Shown here: positions 1 through 8,769 of the stretch, one piece after another
Numbering within the stretch: the stretch's first letter is position 1
How the letters are laid out: every line of letters starts with the position of its first letter
Assembly: GCA_963764195.1 (NCBI GenBank)
Contig: CAVXRG010000010.1
Coordinates: 930,001 to 994,000 of the forward strand
Reading direction: 5' to 3'
DNA from: JBDSSS01 sp963764195
GTDB taxonomy: Bacteria; Actinomycetota; Actinomycetes; Actinomycetales; Dermatophilaceae
Length of the DNA: 64,000 bases
The notes under the pieces: generated by a model
Told to the model about the DNA's origin: nothing
Database searches by the model: none
Seen by the model: only the letters and a program-made list of their open reading frames with translations
Translations under genes and position numbers: made by a program

Positions 1-559
1 CCGCGAGCGTGGGGCGCAGCCGCGCGTGGCTGATGCCGGTCTTCACCTTGAGGGCGAGCACGTCGAGCACGCAGATCGTCGTGCTCTCGGCGCCCGTGCC
101 GGTCGTCGTGGGCACGGCGACGAGCGGGGCGAGCGGGTGCGTCGGGGCCCGGCCCTCCCCCACCGGGGCGTTGACGTAGTCCATCAGGGTCCCGGGGTTG
201 GTGAGCATCAGGTCGACGGCCTTGGTCGTGTCGATCGCGGACCCTCCCCCGACGGCGACGAAGGCGTCGAAGGGCCCGTCGGCCCGGGCCCGCTCGATGG
301 CCCGCTCGAGGCTGGCGTCGGTCGGCTCGACGTGGGCCGAGTCGTGCACCACGGCCTCGATCCCGAACGCGGCCATCTGGCGGGCCACCCGCTCCGGGAT
401 GCCGGTCGCCGCGACCCCGGGGTCGGTGACGACGAGGACCCGGCGCGCCCCGAGCAGGGACAGGTCGTGGCCGATCTCCTCTGAGGCTCCCGGACCGAAC
501 TTCAGCTGCGGCGCGCCGTAGGTGAAGACGGTCTCCGGGTCGGCGGGCAGGTGGGTCAT
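1..559 (-). CDS. Hydroxyacid-oxoacid transhydrogenase (iron-containing ADH family), 3' end missing
   Basis: The N-terminal 186 codons run off the left edge. The ATG is at 559. The protein opens with a FTYGAPQLKFGPGAS stretch, then a nucleotide-binding GGGSAIDTTKA motif near residue 105 and a DYVNAPVGEG...AVPTTTGTGAES segment. These match the group III iron-dependent alcohol dehydrogenase family. The DYVNAP and KVKTGISHARLRPTLA stretches specifically resemble the ADHFE1/HOT subgroup, which couples oxidation of 4-hydroxybutyrate to reduction of 2-oxoglutarate. The metal-binding histidines would lie in the missing half. It is divergent from the symporter at 679. Subgroup is inferred from sequence resemblance; family is firm. 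Confidence 0.85.
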   Translation of the reverse strand, partial: MTHLPADPETVFTYGAPQLKFGPGASEEIGHDLSLLGARRVLVVTDPGVAATGIPERVARQMAAFGIEAVVHDSAHVEPTDASLERAIERARADGPFDAFVAVGGGSAIDTTKAVDLMLTNPGTLMDYVNAPVGEGRAPTHPLAPLVAVPTTTGTGAESTTICVLDVLALKVKTGISHARLRPTLA

Positions 560-678
560 GGCTCCTCCTCGAGTCTGGTTCGCAGGCATCGTCGCACGGG
601 GTGTGTCCCGGGCCCGATGCGCGGGTCTCGCTGCGCTAGCGTGATCCGACGTTGACGTCCACCGAAGGGATCACGGGC

Positions 679-2436
679 ATGAACGTTCTCGCAGGGCTAC
701 CGGCGGCAGGCACCTTGATCGATGCCAAGCTGGTCGACTACCTCATCATCGCGCTCTACTTCGTCTTCGTCCTCGGCATCGGCGTGATGGCCCGGCGGGC
801 GGTCTCCAGCTCGATCGACTTCTTCCTCTCGGGGCGGTCGCTGCCCGCGTGGGTCACCGGCCTCGCCTTCATCTCGGCCAACCTCGGCGCGGTCGAGATC
901 ATGGGCATGTCGGCCAACGGCGCGGAGTTCGGCATCGCGACGGTGCACTACTTCTGGGTCGGGGCGATCCCCGCCATGCTCTTCCTCGGCGTCGTGATGA
1001 TGCCGTTCTACTACGGCTCCAAGGTGCGGTCGGTGCCGGAGTTCATGTTTCGGCGCTTCGGCACCGGGGCGCACCTCGTCAACGCCCTCAGCTTCGCGGT
1101 GGCCCAGCTGCTCATCGCCGGTGTCAACCTCTACCTGCTCGGCTCGATCGTCCAGGCCCTGCTCGGCTGGCCGCTCTGGGTCGCGCTCCTCGTCGCCGCC
1201 GCGATCGTGCTGTCCTACATCACCCTCGGCGGCCTCTCGGCGGCGATCTACAACGAGGTCCTCCAGTTCTTCGTCATCGTCGCCTCGCTCCTGCCGCTGA
1301 CCCTCATCGGGCTGCACCGCGTCGGGGGCTACGACGGTCTCAAGCAGAAGATCACCGACTTCGCCGCCAGCGCGCCCGCCAGCGCGGGGGTGCCGCCGGC
1401 GGACCAGCAGCTGCACTCCTGGCCGGGCCAGGCCCTCACCGGCTTCGACTCCCCCGTGCTGTCGGTCATCGGGATCGTCTTCGGGCTCGGCTTCGTGCTC
1501 TCCTTCGGCTACTGGACGACGAACTTCGTCGAGGTCCAGCGGGCGATGGCTTCGAACTCGATCTCCGCGGCCCGCAAGACCCCGATCATCGGGGCCTTCC
1601 CGAAGATGTTCGTCCCCTTCATCGTCATCTTCCCCGGCATGATCGCCGCGGTCCTCGTCAAGGAGATCGGCGAGCTCAAGGCGGGCGGCACCCCGGCAGG
1701 CGGCGCGTCTGGCACGGGAGTGCAGTACAACGACTCGCTCATCCTGCTGATGCGTGACGTCCTGCCCAACGGCCTGCTCGGTCTCGCGATCGCCGGCCTG
1801 CTGGCGGCCTTCATGGCCGGCATGGCGGCAAACATCTCGGCCTTCAACACGGTCTTCAGCTACGACCTGTGGCAGCGCTACATCCGCAAGGACCACTCCG
1901 ACGACTACTACCTGCGGATCGGCCGCCTGGCGACCGTCGGCGCGACCGTGATCGCGATCTTCACGGCCATCATCGCGAGCTCCTTCTCCAACATCATGAA
2001 CTACCTGCAGACGCTGTTCGGGTTCTTCAACGCGCCCCTGTTCGCCACCTTCATCCTCGGCATGTTCTGGAAGCGGATGACGGCGACGGCCGGCTGGGTC
2101 GGCCTCTCCGCCGGCACGCTCTCGGCGGTCCTCGTCGCCTTCCTCAGCCAGGACGCGTTCGGCTCCGCGAGCATCGGGCTGATCCCCGTCGGCGGGCAGG
2201 GCGCTGCCTTCATCGCCGCATCCACGGCCTTCGTCGTCGACATCGCGCTCAGTGTCGTCGTCTCGCTCGTGACCGAGCCCAAGCCCGTCGGTTCGCTCCG
2301 TGGTCTCGTCTACTCCGAGACGCCCAAGGAGGACCTCGTCGACCCACACGAGCAGACCCTCCCGTGGTTCCGACGCACCGTGCCGCTTGCCGGCATCGCG
2401 CTCGGCCTGGTCATCATCCTCAACTTCGCGTTCTGA
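679..2436 (+). CDS. Sodium:solute symporter family protein (SSS/SGLT-like)
   Basis: A 585-residue polytopic membrane protein with about 13-14 hydrophobic segments. The N-terminal DYLIIALYFVFVLGIGVMARR helix, the FFLSGRSLPAW segment and the later FNTVFSYDLWQRYIRK motif are typical of the sodium:solute symporter family with the LeuT fold. Substrate is not determined; sugar or inositol-type is plausible. ATG 679 is chosen over the upstream TTG at 652 because gaaggga at 664-670 gives a ribosome site 8 bases away. A TAGCGT -10-like hexamer lies just upstream, near 637. It is followed at 11 bases by a small membrane protein gene, so the two are likely co-transcribed. Confidence 0.9.
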   Translation: MNVLAGLPAAGTLIDAKLVDYLIIALYFVFVLGIGVMARRAVSSSIDFFLSGRSLPAWVTGLAFISANLGAVEIMGMSANGAEFGIATVHYFWVGAIPAMLFLGVVMMPFYYGSKVRSVPEFMFRRFGTGAHLVNALSFAVAQLLIAGVNLYLLGSIVQALLGWPLWVALLVAAAIVLSYITLGGLSAAIYNEVLQFFVIVASLLPLTLIGLHRVGGYDGLKQKITDFAASAPASAGVPPADQQLHSWPGQALTGFDSPVLSVIGIVFGLGFVLSFGYWTTNFVEVQRAMASNSISAARKTPIIGAFPKMFVPFIVIFPGMIAAVLVKEIGELKAGGTPAGGASGTGVQYNDSLILLMRDVLPNGLLGLAIAGLLAAFMAGMAANISAFNTVFSYDLWQRYIRKDHSDDYYLRIGRLATVGATVIAIFTAIIASSFSNIMNYLQTLFGFFNAPLFATFILGMFWKRMTATAGWVGLSAGTLSAVLVAFLSQDAFGSASIGLIPVGGQGAAFIAASTAFVVDIALSVVVSLVTEPKPVGSLRGLVYSETPKEDLVDPHEQTLPWFRRTVPLAGIALGLVIILNFAF

Positions 2437-2447
2437 CAGGAGCGGAC

Positions 2448-2765
2448 ATGCCTGAGACGACACCTGACAGCACGACCGGCGACACCGACAAGAAGGTGGC
2501 CGGCGCCTTTGACATCCGCAACTTCATCGGAGCCCTGCTCGGTCTCTACGGCCTGATCCTCGTGTTCATGGGGCTCTTCGGTGACCAGGAGCTCGCCAAG
2601 ACGGGAGGGGTCAACGCCAACCTGTATGCCGGGCTCGGCCTCGTCGTCGTCAGCATCGCCTTCCTCGCGTGGGCCCGACTCAAGCCGATCCTCGTGCCCG
2701 AAGAGGTCGAGGAGCCCGACGACGACCCGGTCCGGCCGGCTCCGAAGCGCCGGCCGAAGTCGTGA
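2448..2765 (+). CDS. Small two-helix membrane protein downstream of symporter
   Basis: A 105-aa protein with two hydrophobic helices (about residues 26-42 and 57-74) and a charged, proline-rich cytoplasmic-looking tail ending in KRRPKS. The start is ATG 2448 with AGGAG at 2438-2442, only 11 bases after the symporter stop, so it is in the same operon. No enzymatic motif is visible. Small helical partners often sit beside transporters and may be accessory subunits, but this is inference from position. Confidence 0.8.
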   Translation: MPETTPDSTTGDTDKKVAGAFDIRNFIGALLGLYGLILVFMGLFGDQELAKTGGVNANLYAGLGLVVVSIAFLAWARLKPILVPEEVEEPDDDPVRPAPKRRPKS

Positions 2766-2778
2766 ACCCGCGCCGGCC

Positions 2779-3642
2779 TCAGGCGAACTGGGGCCGGCGC
2801 CGTGGGCGCGGTTGGCACTGTGGGCAGGAGAAGGACGAGCGGTTCATGAACTGCTCGCGGCGCATCGTCGTGCCGCACCGGTCACACGGGGTCCCGGCCC
2901 GCCCGTAGGCGTGCAGGGACCGGTCGAAGTAGCCGCTCGCGCCGTTGACGTTGACGTAGAGGGAGTCGAAGCTCGTCCCGCCCTGGCCGAGGGCCTCCGA
3001 CATGACGTCGCGGGCATGGCCGAGCAGCCGGGCGAGGGCCGGCTTGGTCAGGGCAGAGCAGAGGCGCTCGCCGTGCAGCCGCGCACGCCAGAGCGATTCG
3101 TCCGCGTAGATGTTGCCGATCCCCGAGACGAGCCCCTGGTCGAGCAGGGCCCGCTTGACGGCACTGTCGCGAGCCTTCATCCGCCGCACGACGGCCCGCT
3201 CGTCGTACGAGGGCTCGAAGGGGTCGGGGGCGATGTGCGCGACGGACTCGGGGATCCCGTCCGGGCGCAGCGGCGAGAGCGCCAGACCCCCGAAGGTCCG
3301 CTGGTCGACGAACCGCAGCTGCGGTCCCCCGTCGTCGAAGTCGAACCGCGCGTGACAGTGCTTCTCGAGCGGCGCGTCGGTGGGTTCGACGAGCATCTGC
3401 CCGCTCATCCCCAGGTGGACGATGAGAGCGTCCTCGCCGTCGAGGGCGAGCCACAGGTACTTGCCGCGCCGGGCCGCTGCGGTCACCGTGACGTCGTGCA
3501 GGCGCTCGGCGAGGTCGTCCGCGCCGGCGTCGTGGCGGCGCGCCACCCGGACCCCGGTGACCCGGGCGCGCACGATGTGCCGGCCGACGACGTGCTCGGC
3601 CAGGCCACGACGGACCACCTCGACCTCGGGTAGCTCAGGCAC
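2779..3642 (-). CDS. mutM: Formamidopyrimidine-DNA glycosylase (Fpg/MutM)
   Basis: A 287-aa bifunctional DNA glycosylase/AP lyase that removes oxidised purines such as 8-oxoguanine. The protein starts PELPEVEVVRRGL, where Pro after the initiator is the catalytic nucleophile. It carries the H2TH region GIGNIYADESLW (about residue 175) and a C-terminal zinc finger CDRCGTTM...FSCPQCQ. The start is GTG 3642. It lies 9 bases after rnc in a leftward yceD-rpmF-rnc-mutM operon, a gene order common in Actinobacteria. Confidence 0.96.
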   Translation of the reverse strand: MPELPEVEVVRRGLAEHVVGRHIVRARVTGVRVARRHDAGADDLAERLHDVTVTAAARRGKYLWLALDGEDALIVHLGMSGQMLVEPTDAPLEKHCHARFDFDDGGPQLRFVDQRTFGGLALSPLRPDGIPESVAHIAPDPFEPSYDERAVVRRMKARDSAVKRALLDQGLVSGIGNIYADESLWRARLHGERLCSALTKPALARLLGHARDVMSEALGQGGTSFDSLYVNVNGASGYFDRSLHAYGRAGTPCDRCGTTMRREQFMNRSSFSCPQCQPRPRRRPQFA

Positions 3643-3651
3643 CGACCGGGC

Positions 3652-4464
3652 TCAGGCGTCGCGACCGGTGTCGGTGCCGGTGTCGGTGCCGCCGCACCGG
3701 AGGGCCTCGTCCGCGGCGGCCTGCGCTGCCGTGCGGCGCTCGTCGAGCGTGTGCCAGGCCTGCTTGGCGGCCTTCTGCTCCGCCTCCTTCTTGCTCCGCC
3801 CGTGACCGGTGCCCAGCACGGTGGTGTCGACGACGGCGCGCGCGTCGAACTCCTTCTCGTGGTCCGGGCCCTGCTCGTCGACGCGGTACTCGGGGGAGCC
3901 GAGACCGGACGCCGCGGCGAGCTCCTGCAGGCTCGTCTTCCAGTCGAGTCCGGCCCCCAGCGTCGCGGCGTCGTCGATGAGCGGGTCGAAGTGGTGGTGG
4001 ACGAAGGCCGACGCCCGCTCCACCCCGCACGAGAGGTAGACCGTCCCGATCAGCGCCTCCATCGTGTCGGCGAGGATCGAGGCCTTCTTGCGCCCGCCGG
4101 TCGCCTCCTCACCCTTGCCGAGCATGACGAACTCACCGAGGTCGATGGTGCGGGCGACCCCGGCCAGTGCCCTCATGTTGACGACGGCCGCCCGGAGCTT
4201 GGCCAGGTGGCCCTCAGCCAGCTCGGGGTGGCGGGTGTAGAGGGTGTCGGTGACGACGAGGCCCAGCACCGAGTCACCGAGGAACTCGAGGCGCTCGTTG
4301 TTGGGCAGCCCGCCGTTCTCGTAGGCGTACGAGCGGTGGGTCAGGGCACGCAGGAGCAGCGGCTCGTCGATCTCCCGATCGAGCACCTCGAGGAGGTGCG
4401 CGACCAGGGCATCGACGGGCCGCTGCGGGACCGTCATGACGGCCGGGGCGACGGGGTCGCTCAC
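3652..4464 (-). CDS. rnc: Ribonuclease III
   Basis: Double-strand-specific endoribonuclease processing rRNA and mRNA. The family signature NNERLEFLGDSVLGLVVTD is present, followed by a second catalytic patch DTMEALIGTVYL and a C-terminal double-stranded RNA-binding domain (about residues 180-250, ending GRSKKEAEQKAAKQAW). I prefer GTG 4464 (270 aa), 8 bases after the rpmF stop. ATG 4437 (261 aa) is an alternative with no better ribosome site. The C-terminus carries a TDTGTDTG tail. Confidence 0.95.
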   Translation of the reverse strand: MSDPVAPAVMTVPQRPVDALVAHLLEVLDREIDEPLLLRALTHRSYAYENGGLPNNERLEFLGDSVLGLVVTDTLYTRHPELAEGHLAKLRAAVVNMRALAGVARTIDLGEFVMLGKGEEATGGRKKASILADTMEALIGTVYLSCGVERASAFVHHHFDPLIDDAATLGAGLDWKTSLQELAAASGLGSPEYRVDEQGPDHEKEFDARAVVDTTVLGTGHGRSKKEAEQKAAKQAWHTLDERRTAAQAAADEALRCGGTDTGTDTGRDA

Positions 4465-4472
4465 GGCGCTGG

Positions 4473-4667
4473 TCAGGCCTGGTGCTCGGTGCGCTCGGCG
4501 ATGGCGTAGTGGCGGCCCTTGTAGGTGCCGCACGACGGGCAGGCGATGTGCGGCTGGGCCGCGTTACCGCACTGGGGGCAGGTGGTGAGCGCGGTCGGCG
4601 TCGCCTTCCAGTTCGCGCGACGCGAACGGGTGTTGGATCGCGATGTCTTGCGCTTCGGGACAGCCAC
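4473..4667 (-). CDS. rpmF: 50S ribosomal protein L32
   Basis: A 64-aa ribosomal protein starting AVPKRKTSRSNTRSRR, the L32 hallmark. A zinc ribbon is formed by CPQC and CPSC. GTG start at 4667 with GAGGA about 7 bases upstream. One base separates it from the upstream yceD-like gene, matching the widespread yceD-rpmF pairing, and rnc follows after 8 bases. Confidence 0.97.
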   Translation of the reverse strand: MAVPKRKTSRSNTRSRRANWKATPTALTTCPQCGNAAQPHIACPSCGTYKGRHYAIAERTEHQA

Positions 4668-4668
4668 G

Positions 4669-5244
4669 TCAGTTCCTCTTCTCTTGCGGGTCGTCCGTCA
4701 GCAGTCCGCTGAGTGACGACCACCGGGGGTCTAGCACTTCATGGTGGTGGTCCGGGTCGTCCGCGAGGTGGATCCCGCACTCGGAGCAGAGCCCCGGGCA
4801 GTCCTTGCGGCACACCGGTTGGAACGGCAGGGTCGGGACGACAGCATCCCGGATCACGGTCTCGAGGCCGATCATGTCACCCTCGAGCTCGTGCACCTCG
4901 TCCTCCTCCTCGTCGACCCCCACCTCGTGGTGGTGGGCCAACCGGTCGGGGTAGGCGAACAGCTCCGTGAAGTGCCCCTCGACCACGCGGTCGAGAGGGT
5001 CCAGGCACCGAACGCACGAACCCGTCGCCGTGCCGCTGGCCGAACCCGTCACGAGCACGCCCTCGACGACCGACTCCAGGCGCAGCGTGACCGCGACCGG
5101 CGAGCCGGCCTTGATCGAGATGACGTCGGTGCCGAGGTCGTCGGAGAGCGTGACCGTTCGCCGGAGCTCCTGCATCGTCCCGGGTCGCCGGCTCAGCTCT
5201 CTGGTGTCGAGCACCAGGGGTGAACGGGGATCGAGGCGGGTCAT
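4669..5244 (-). CDS. YceD/DUF177 family protein
   Basis: A 191-aa DUF177 protein. Homologues accompany rpmF and are linked to 23S rRNA maturation or accumulation. It shows the family cysteine clusters: CVRCLD near residue 92 and CRKDCPGLCSECG near residue 147. An acidic stretch (VGVDEEEDEVHELEGD) lies between them. First gene of the operon with rpmF, rnc and mutM. ATG 5244 has AGGAG only 2 bases away, so an internal start is possible. Confidence 0.9.
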   Translation of the reverse strand: MTRLDPRSPLVLDTRELSRRPGTMQELRRTVTLSDDLGTDVISIKAGSPVAVTLRLESVVEGVLVTGSASGTATGSCVRCLDPLDRVVEGHFTELFAYPDRLAHHHEVGVDEEEDEVHELEGDMIGLETVIRDAVVPTLPFQPVCRKDCPGLCSECGIHLADDPDHHHEVLDPRWSSLSGLLTDDPQEKRN

Positions 5245-5332
5245 GGCTCCTGCGCACAGTCGAGGGTTCGGTCATCGCCAAGGCGGGGAGGACCGACGGT
5301 CAAGGCTACCGGAGCACCGGCGTGCGCCCAAA

Positions 5333-5839
5333 TCAGGCGAGACGGTCGCGCAGTGCCGTGAGGACCGCGTCCGGGACGAGGCCGGCGACGTCGCCGCCGT
5401 AGCGCACGACCTCCTTGACCAGCGAGCTCGAGACGTGCGAGAGCGACGGGTCCGCGGCGAGGAAGAGGGTCTCCACGCCTGACAGGTGGTGGTTCATGTG
5501 CGCCATCGGCAGCTCGTAGGCGAAGTCGGTGCCGCCGCGCAGGCCCTTGACGAGCGAGTCCGCACCGACCTCCGTGCAGATGTCGACGACGAGCCGATCG
5601 GACCACGCGTCGATCCGCACGTTGGGCAGGTGGCCCACGGAGGCCCGAACGAGCTCGAGTCGCTCGTCGACGGTGAAGGTCCCCTCCTTGGCGGGGTTGT
5701 GCAGGATCGCGACGACGACCTCGTCGAAGAGCGTCGCTGCCCGCGAGATGACGTCGACGTGCCCGCTCGTCACCGGGTCGTAGGAGCCCGGGCACAGGCA
5801 TCGTCGCGCCCGGCGGGTGTCCTCGCTCGCCGTCGTCAC
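5333..5839 (-). CDS. coaD: Phosphopantetheine adenylyltransferase
   Basis: A 168-aa enzyme transferring AMP to 4'-phosphopantetheine in CoA synthesis. Nucleotidyltransferase motif CPGSYDPVTSGHVDVI (a GxYDPxTxGH type) lies near residue 15, and the C-terminal ISSLVKE-like loop is present as VSSSLVKEVV. The GTG start at 5839 is 6 bases after a TAGGTT hexamer (5846-5851), so the mRNA is probably leaderless. It sits between yceD-like and rsmD on the same strand; the rsmD-coaD pairing is common. Confidence 0.96.
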   Translation of the reverse strand: MTTASEDTRRARRCLCPGSYDPVTSGHVDVISRAATLFDEVVVAILHNPAKEGTFTVDERLELVRASVGHLPNVRIDAWSDRLVVDICTEVGADSLVKGLRGGTDFAYELPMAHMNHHLSGVETLFLAADPSLSHVSSSLVKEVVRYGGDVAGLVPDAVLTALRDRLA

Positions 5840-5888
5840 GCGACCAACCTAGCGGCTGGGGCCCCGCCCGCGGCGGTCACCAGCGTCA

Positions 5889-6509
5889 TCATGCGGGCCC
5901 CCCCGAGGGCTCGGGTGGCTCGGGTGGCTCGGGTGGCTCGGGTGGCTCGGGTGGCTCGGCGAACCAGACCGTGGTGTCGCCGTAGCGCTTCTCGCCGGCG
6001 GGCCCGAGCCCCGCCGGCCAGCGCGGCTGGGGCGAGCGCCGTGACCGCTCGACGACGACGAGGACGTGCTCGGCGAGCCAGTCGTGCTCGACGAGGGCGG
6101 TCAGCACCCCACCCAGGGCCTCCTCGGTGACGTCGTAGGGCGGGTCGATGAGCACCAGGTCCCGGCGGGTGCCGCCGGGCGGCCCGGAGCGGAGCGCCCG
6201 CTCGACCGTGTCGCGCACGACGCGGGCGCCACGGGCACCGACGGTCGTGACGTTGGCCTCGATGACCCCCGCGGCGGCGCCGTGCGACTCGACGAACAGC
6301 ACCGTGGCGGCCCCCCGGCTGGCCGCCTCGAGGCCGAGGGCGCCGGAGCCGGCGTAGAGGTCGAGCACGTGGGTCCCGTCGAGCAGACCGCGGTGCTCGA
6401 GGCGGCTGAAGAGGGCCTCGCGCACCCGGTCGGACGTGGGCCGGGTGCTCGCACCGGGCGGGGTCCGCAGCCGTCGACCCCCCGCCGTGCCGCTGATGAT
6501 CCGGGTCAT
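5889..6509 (-). CDS. rsmD: 16S rRNA (guanine966-N2)-methyltransferase RsmD
   Basis: A 206-aa SAM-dependent methyltransferase. Motif I is VLDLYAGSGALGLEA, and the catalytic motif LVLIDPPYDV corresponds to the DPPY of N2-guanine methylases. It starts MTRIISGTAGGRRL. The ATG at 6509 follows the recG stop by one base, so translation is coupled. The C-terminus carries a PPE tripeptide repeat encoded by an exact 9-bp tandem repeat, beyond the normal methyltransferase fold. Confidence 0.95.
   Translation of the reverse strand: MTRIISGTAGGRRLRTPPGASTRPTSDRVREALFSRLEHRGLLDGTHVLDLYAGSGALGLEAASRGAATVLFVESHGAAAGVIEANVTTVGARGARVVRDTVERALRSGPPGGTRRDLVLIDPPYDVTEEALGGVLTALVEHDWLAEHVLVVVERSRRSPQPRWPAGLGPAGEKRYGDTTVWFAEPPEPPEPPEPPEPPEPSGGPA
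5911..5955. repeat. Five 9-bp tandem repeats in rsmD 3' end
   Basis: Five consecutive exact copies of tcgggtggc. In the rsmD frame (minus strand) they encode a Pro-Pro-Glu repeat just before the stop. Unit length is a multiple of three, so copy-number change would keep the frame. Confidence 0.95.
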
Positions 6510-6510
6510 C

Positions 6511-8769
6511 TCACCCTCGCTCCAGGTAGGCGGCCTGCTCGTCGTCCAGGCGCATCGCGACGGCGGCCGCGAGCGCCGGGTGGGCGCGCAGGTCCGGGTC
6601 GGTGTCGACGAGCGCGAACGCGTCCTCGCGGGCCTGCCCGATGATCTCCTCGTCACGGCGCCGTCCGAGACGAAGGTGGCGCACCGAGTTGCCCCGCCCG
6701 CTCTGTCGGGCGCCGAGCACGTCGCCCTCCCGGCGGAAGAGCAGGTCGGCGCGGGCCAGCTCGAAGCCGTCGGTGGTGGCGGCGACCTCGGCGAGCCGCT
6801 CCCCCGCGCGCTCGCCGCCGCCGTTGGTCATGAGCAGGCAGAGGCCCGGGACGCTGCCGCGCCCGATCCGGCCGCGGAGCTGGTGCAGCTGGGAGATGCC
6901 GAAGCGGTCGGCGTCGACGACGACCATGACGGAGGCGTTGGGCACATCGACACCGACCTCGATCACGGTGGTCGCGACGAGGACGTCGACCTCGCCGGCG
7001 CCGAAGGCGCGCATTGTCGCCTCCTTGGTGTCGGGGTCGAGGCGCCCGTGGAGGATCTCCACCCGCAGGCCGGCCAGGGCCGGGGTCGCCCGGAGGGTCT
7101 CGAGCATGGAGTACACGCCGGTGAGCTCGCGCGGCGCCTCGTCGGCGCCCGGCTCGTCGACCCCGAGGTCCCAGCCCTCGGAGTCCTCACCGTCCTCACC
7201 ATCCCGGGGGCGCGAGGGCGCCGAGCCGTCCGGCTCGCCGATGCGGGGGCACACGACGTAGGCCTGGTGCCCGACGGCCACCTCCTCCGCGATGCGTTGC
7301 CAGGTGCGTTCGACCCAGGCGGGACGCTCGGCGTCGACGACATGGGTGGTGATCGGCGAACGGCCCCGGGGCAGCTCGCGCAGGGTCGAGGTCTCCATGT
7401 CGCCGAACACGGTCATCGCCACCGTGCGCGGGATCGGGGTGGCCGTCATCACGAGCACGTGCGGGGGCCGCAGCCCCTTCTCGCGCAGCGCGTCCCGCTG
7501 CTCGACGCCGAACCGGTGCTGCTCGTCGACGACGACGAGCGCGAGGTCGGCGAACTGGACGTGCTGCTGGATCAGGGCGTGCGTGCCGATGACGATCCCG
7601 GCCTCTCCCGAGGCGGCGTCGAGGAGCGCGCGCCGGCGGACGCCCGCCGTCTGGCTGCCCGTGAGCAGGACGACCTTGGTGCCGATGTCCGAGCCGCCGA
7701 GCATCCCGCCCTGGGCCAGGTCGCCGAGCATCGCGGTGACCGAGCGCAGGTGCTGGGCCGCGAGCACCTCGGTGGGGGCCAGCATCGCCGCCTGGCCACC
7801 GGCGTCGACGACCGCGAGCATGGCCCGCAGCGCGACGACGGTCTTGCCGGAGCCCACCTCGCCCTGGAGCAGGCGGTTCATCGGGCGGTCGTTCGCGAGC
7901 TCACCCGCGAGGACCTCCCCCACCTCCCGCTGGCCGTCGGTCAGGTCGAACGGCAACCGGGCGTCGAAAGCCGCGAGGAGACCACCGGGTCGCGGCAGCC
8001 GGGCCGTGCCGACGACGGCGCCCGCGGCCCGGCGACGTTGCGCGAGGATCGTCTGCAGGACGAACGCCTCGTCGTAGCGCAACCGGTCCAGACCCGTCTC
8101 CGGGCGCTGGTCGGTGCGGGGACGGTGGACGAGCTCGAGCGCCTCGGCGCGGGTGGGCAGTCCGCGGGCGGCGCGGACGGTGTCCGGCACCGGCTCGCGG
8201 ATCTGGTCGACCGAGTCGAGCGCGATCTCGACGACGGCCCGCATCCGGAACGAGTAGATCTTGCCCGTCGCCGAGTACACCGGGATGAGGTGGCTCTGGT
8301 AGCGCTCGACGGCCTTGTCGACGGCCGTGTCGTCCTCGGGGTCGAACAGCTCGTAGTCGGGATGGGTCAGCTGGACCCGCTGGCCGTAGCGGCCCACGGT
8401 GCCGGCGAAGAAGCCGCGCGCTCCGGGGCGCAGCTTGCCCTCGTGGCCGTACGCGCTGAAGAAGGTGAGGTCGAGCTGGTGACCGGCGTCGTCGGTGAGC
8501 ACGACCGTGAGCATCCGGCCCTTGCGGCCGCGCATCGGCCGGGTGGTGGCCGACGCGACGACGGCGACGACCATCACCTCCTCGCCCAGCCGCAGCGCCG
8601 ACAGGTCGGTCGTCTGGCCGGGTTGGAGGTAGCGGCGGGGCGTGAAGTCGAAGAGGTCCGCCACGGTGTGCAGACCCTTGGCCTTCGCCAGCGCGGCCGC
8701 CTCCGGCTTCTTGACGATCTTGGTGAGCGGGGAGTCCTCGGTGAGCCTGTTCACGGTCACCTCGCTCAC
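6511..8769 (-). CDS. recG: ATP-dependent DNA helicase RecG
   Basis: A 752-aa branch-migration helicase acting on stalled forks and recombination intermediates. N-terminal wedge/OB region (residues about 60-160), Walker A QGEVGSGKTVVALRA near residue 290, DEQHRFG box, and the GRIGRG motif VI in the C-terminal helicase lobe. GTG start 8769 overlaps the stop of the upstream DAK2 gene by 4 bases (GTGA). The recG stop is followed at 1 base by rsmD, giving a DAK2-recG-rsmD-coaD run. Confidence 0.96.
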   Translation of the reverse strand: MSEVTVNRLTEDSPLTKIVKKPEAAALAKAKGLHTVADLFDFTPRRYLQPGQTTDLSALRLGEEVMVVAVVASATTRPMRGRKGRMLTVVLTDDAGHQLDLTFFSAYGHEGKLRPGARGFFAGTVGRYGQRVQLTHPDYELFDPEDDTAVDKAVERYQSHLIPVYSATGKIYSFRMRAVVEIALDSVDQIREPVPDTVRAARGLPTRAEALELVHRPRTDQRPETGLDRLRYDEAFVLQTILAQRRRAAGAVVGTARLPRPGGLLAAFDARLPFDLTDGQREVGEVLAGELANDRPMNRLLQGEVGSGKTVVALRAMLAVVDAGGQAAMLAPTEVLAAQHLRSVTAMLGDLAQGGMLGGSDIGTKVVLLTGSQTAGVRRRALLDAASGEAGIVIGTHALIQQHVQFADLALVVVDEQHRFGVEQRDALREKGLRPPHVLVMTATPIPRTVAMTVFGDMETSTLRELPRGRSPITTHVVDAERPAWVERTWQRIAEEVAVGHQAYVVCPRIGEPDGSAPSRPRDGEDGEDSEGWDLGVDEPGADEAPRELTGVYSMLETLRATPALAGLRVEILHGRLDPDTKEATMRAFGAGEVDVLVATTVIEVGVDVPNASVMVVVDADRFGISQLHQLRGRIGRGSVPGLCLLMTNGGGERAGERLAEVAATTDGFELARADLLFRREGDVLGARQSGRGNSVRHLRLGRRRDEEIIGQAREDAFALVDTDPDLRAHPALAAAVAMRLDDEQAAYLERG

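Noticed and set aside
697..2463. A 588-codon frame antisense to the symporter
   Set aside because: The composition is Asp/Glu/Arg/Gly only, with no hydrophobic core; the symporter frame is unambiguous.
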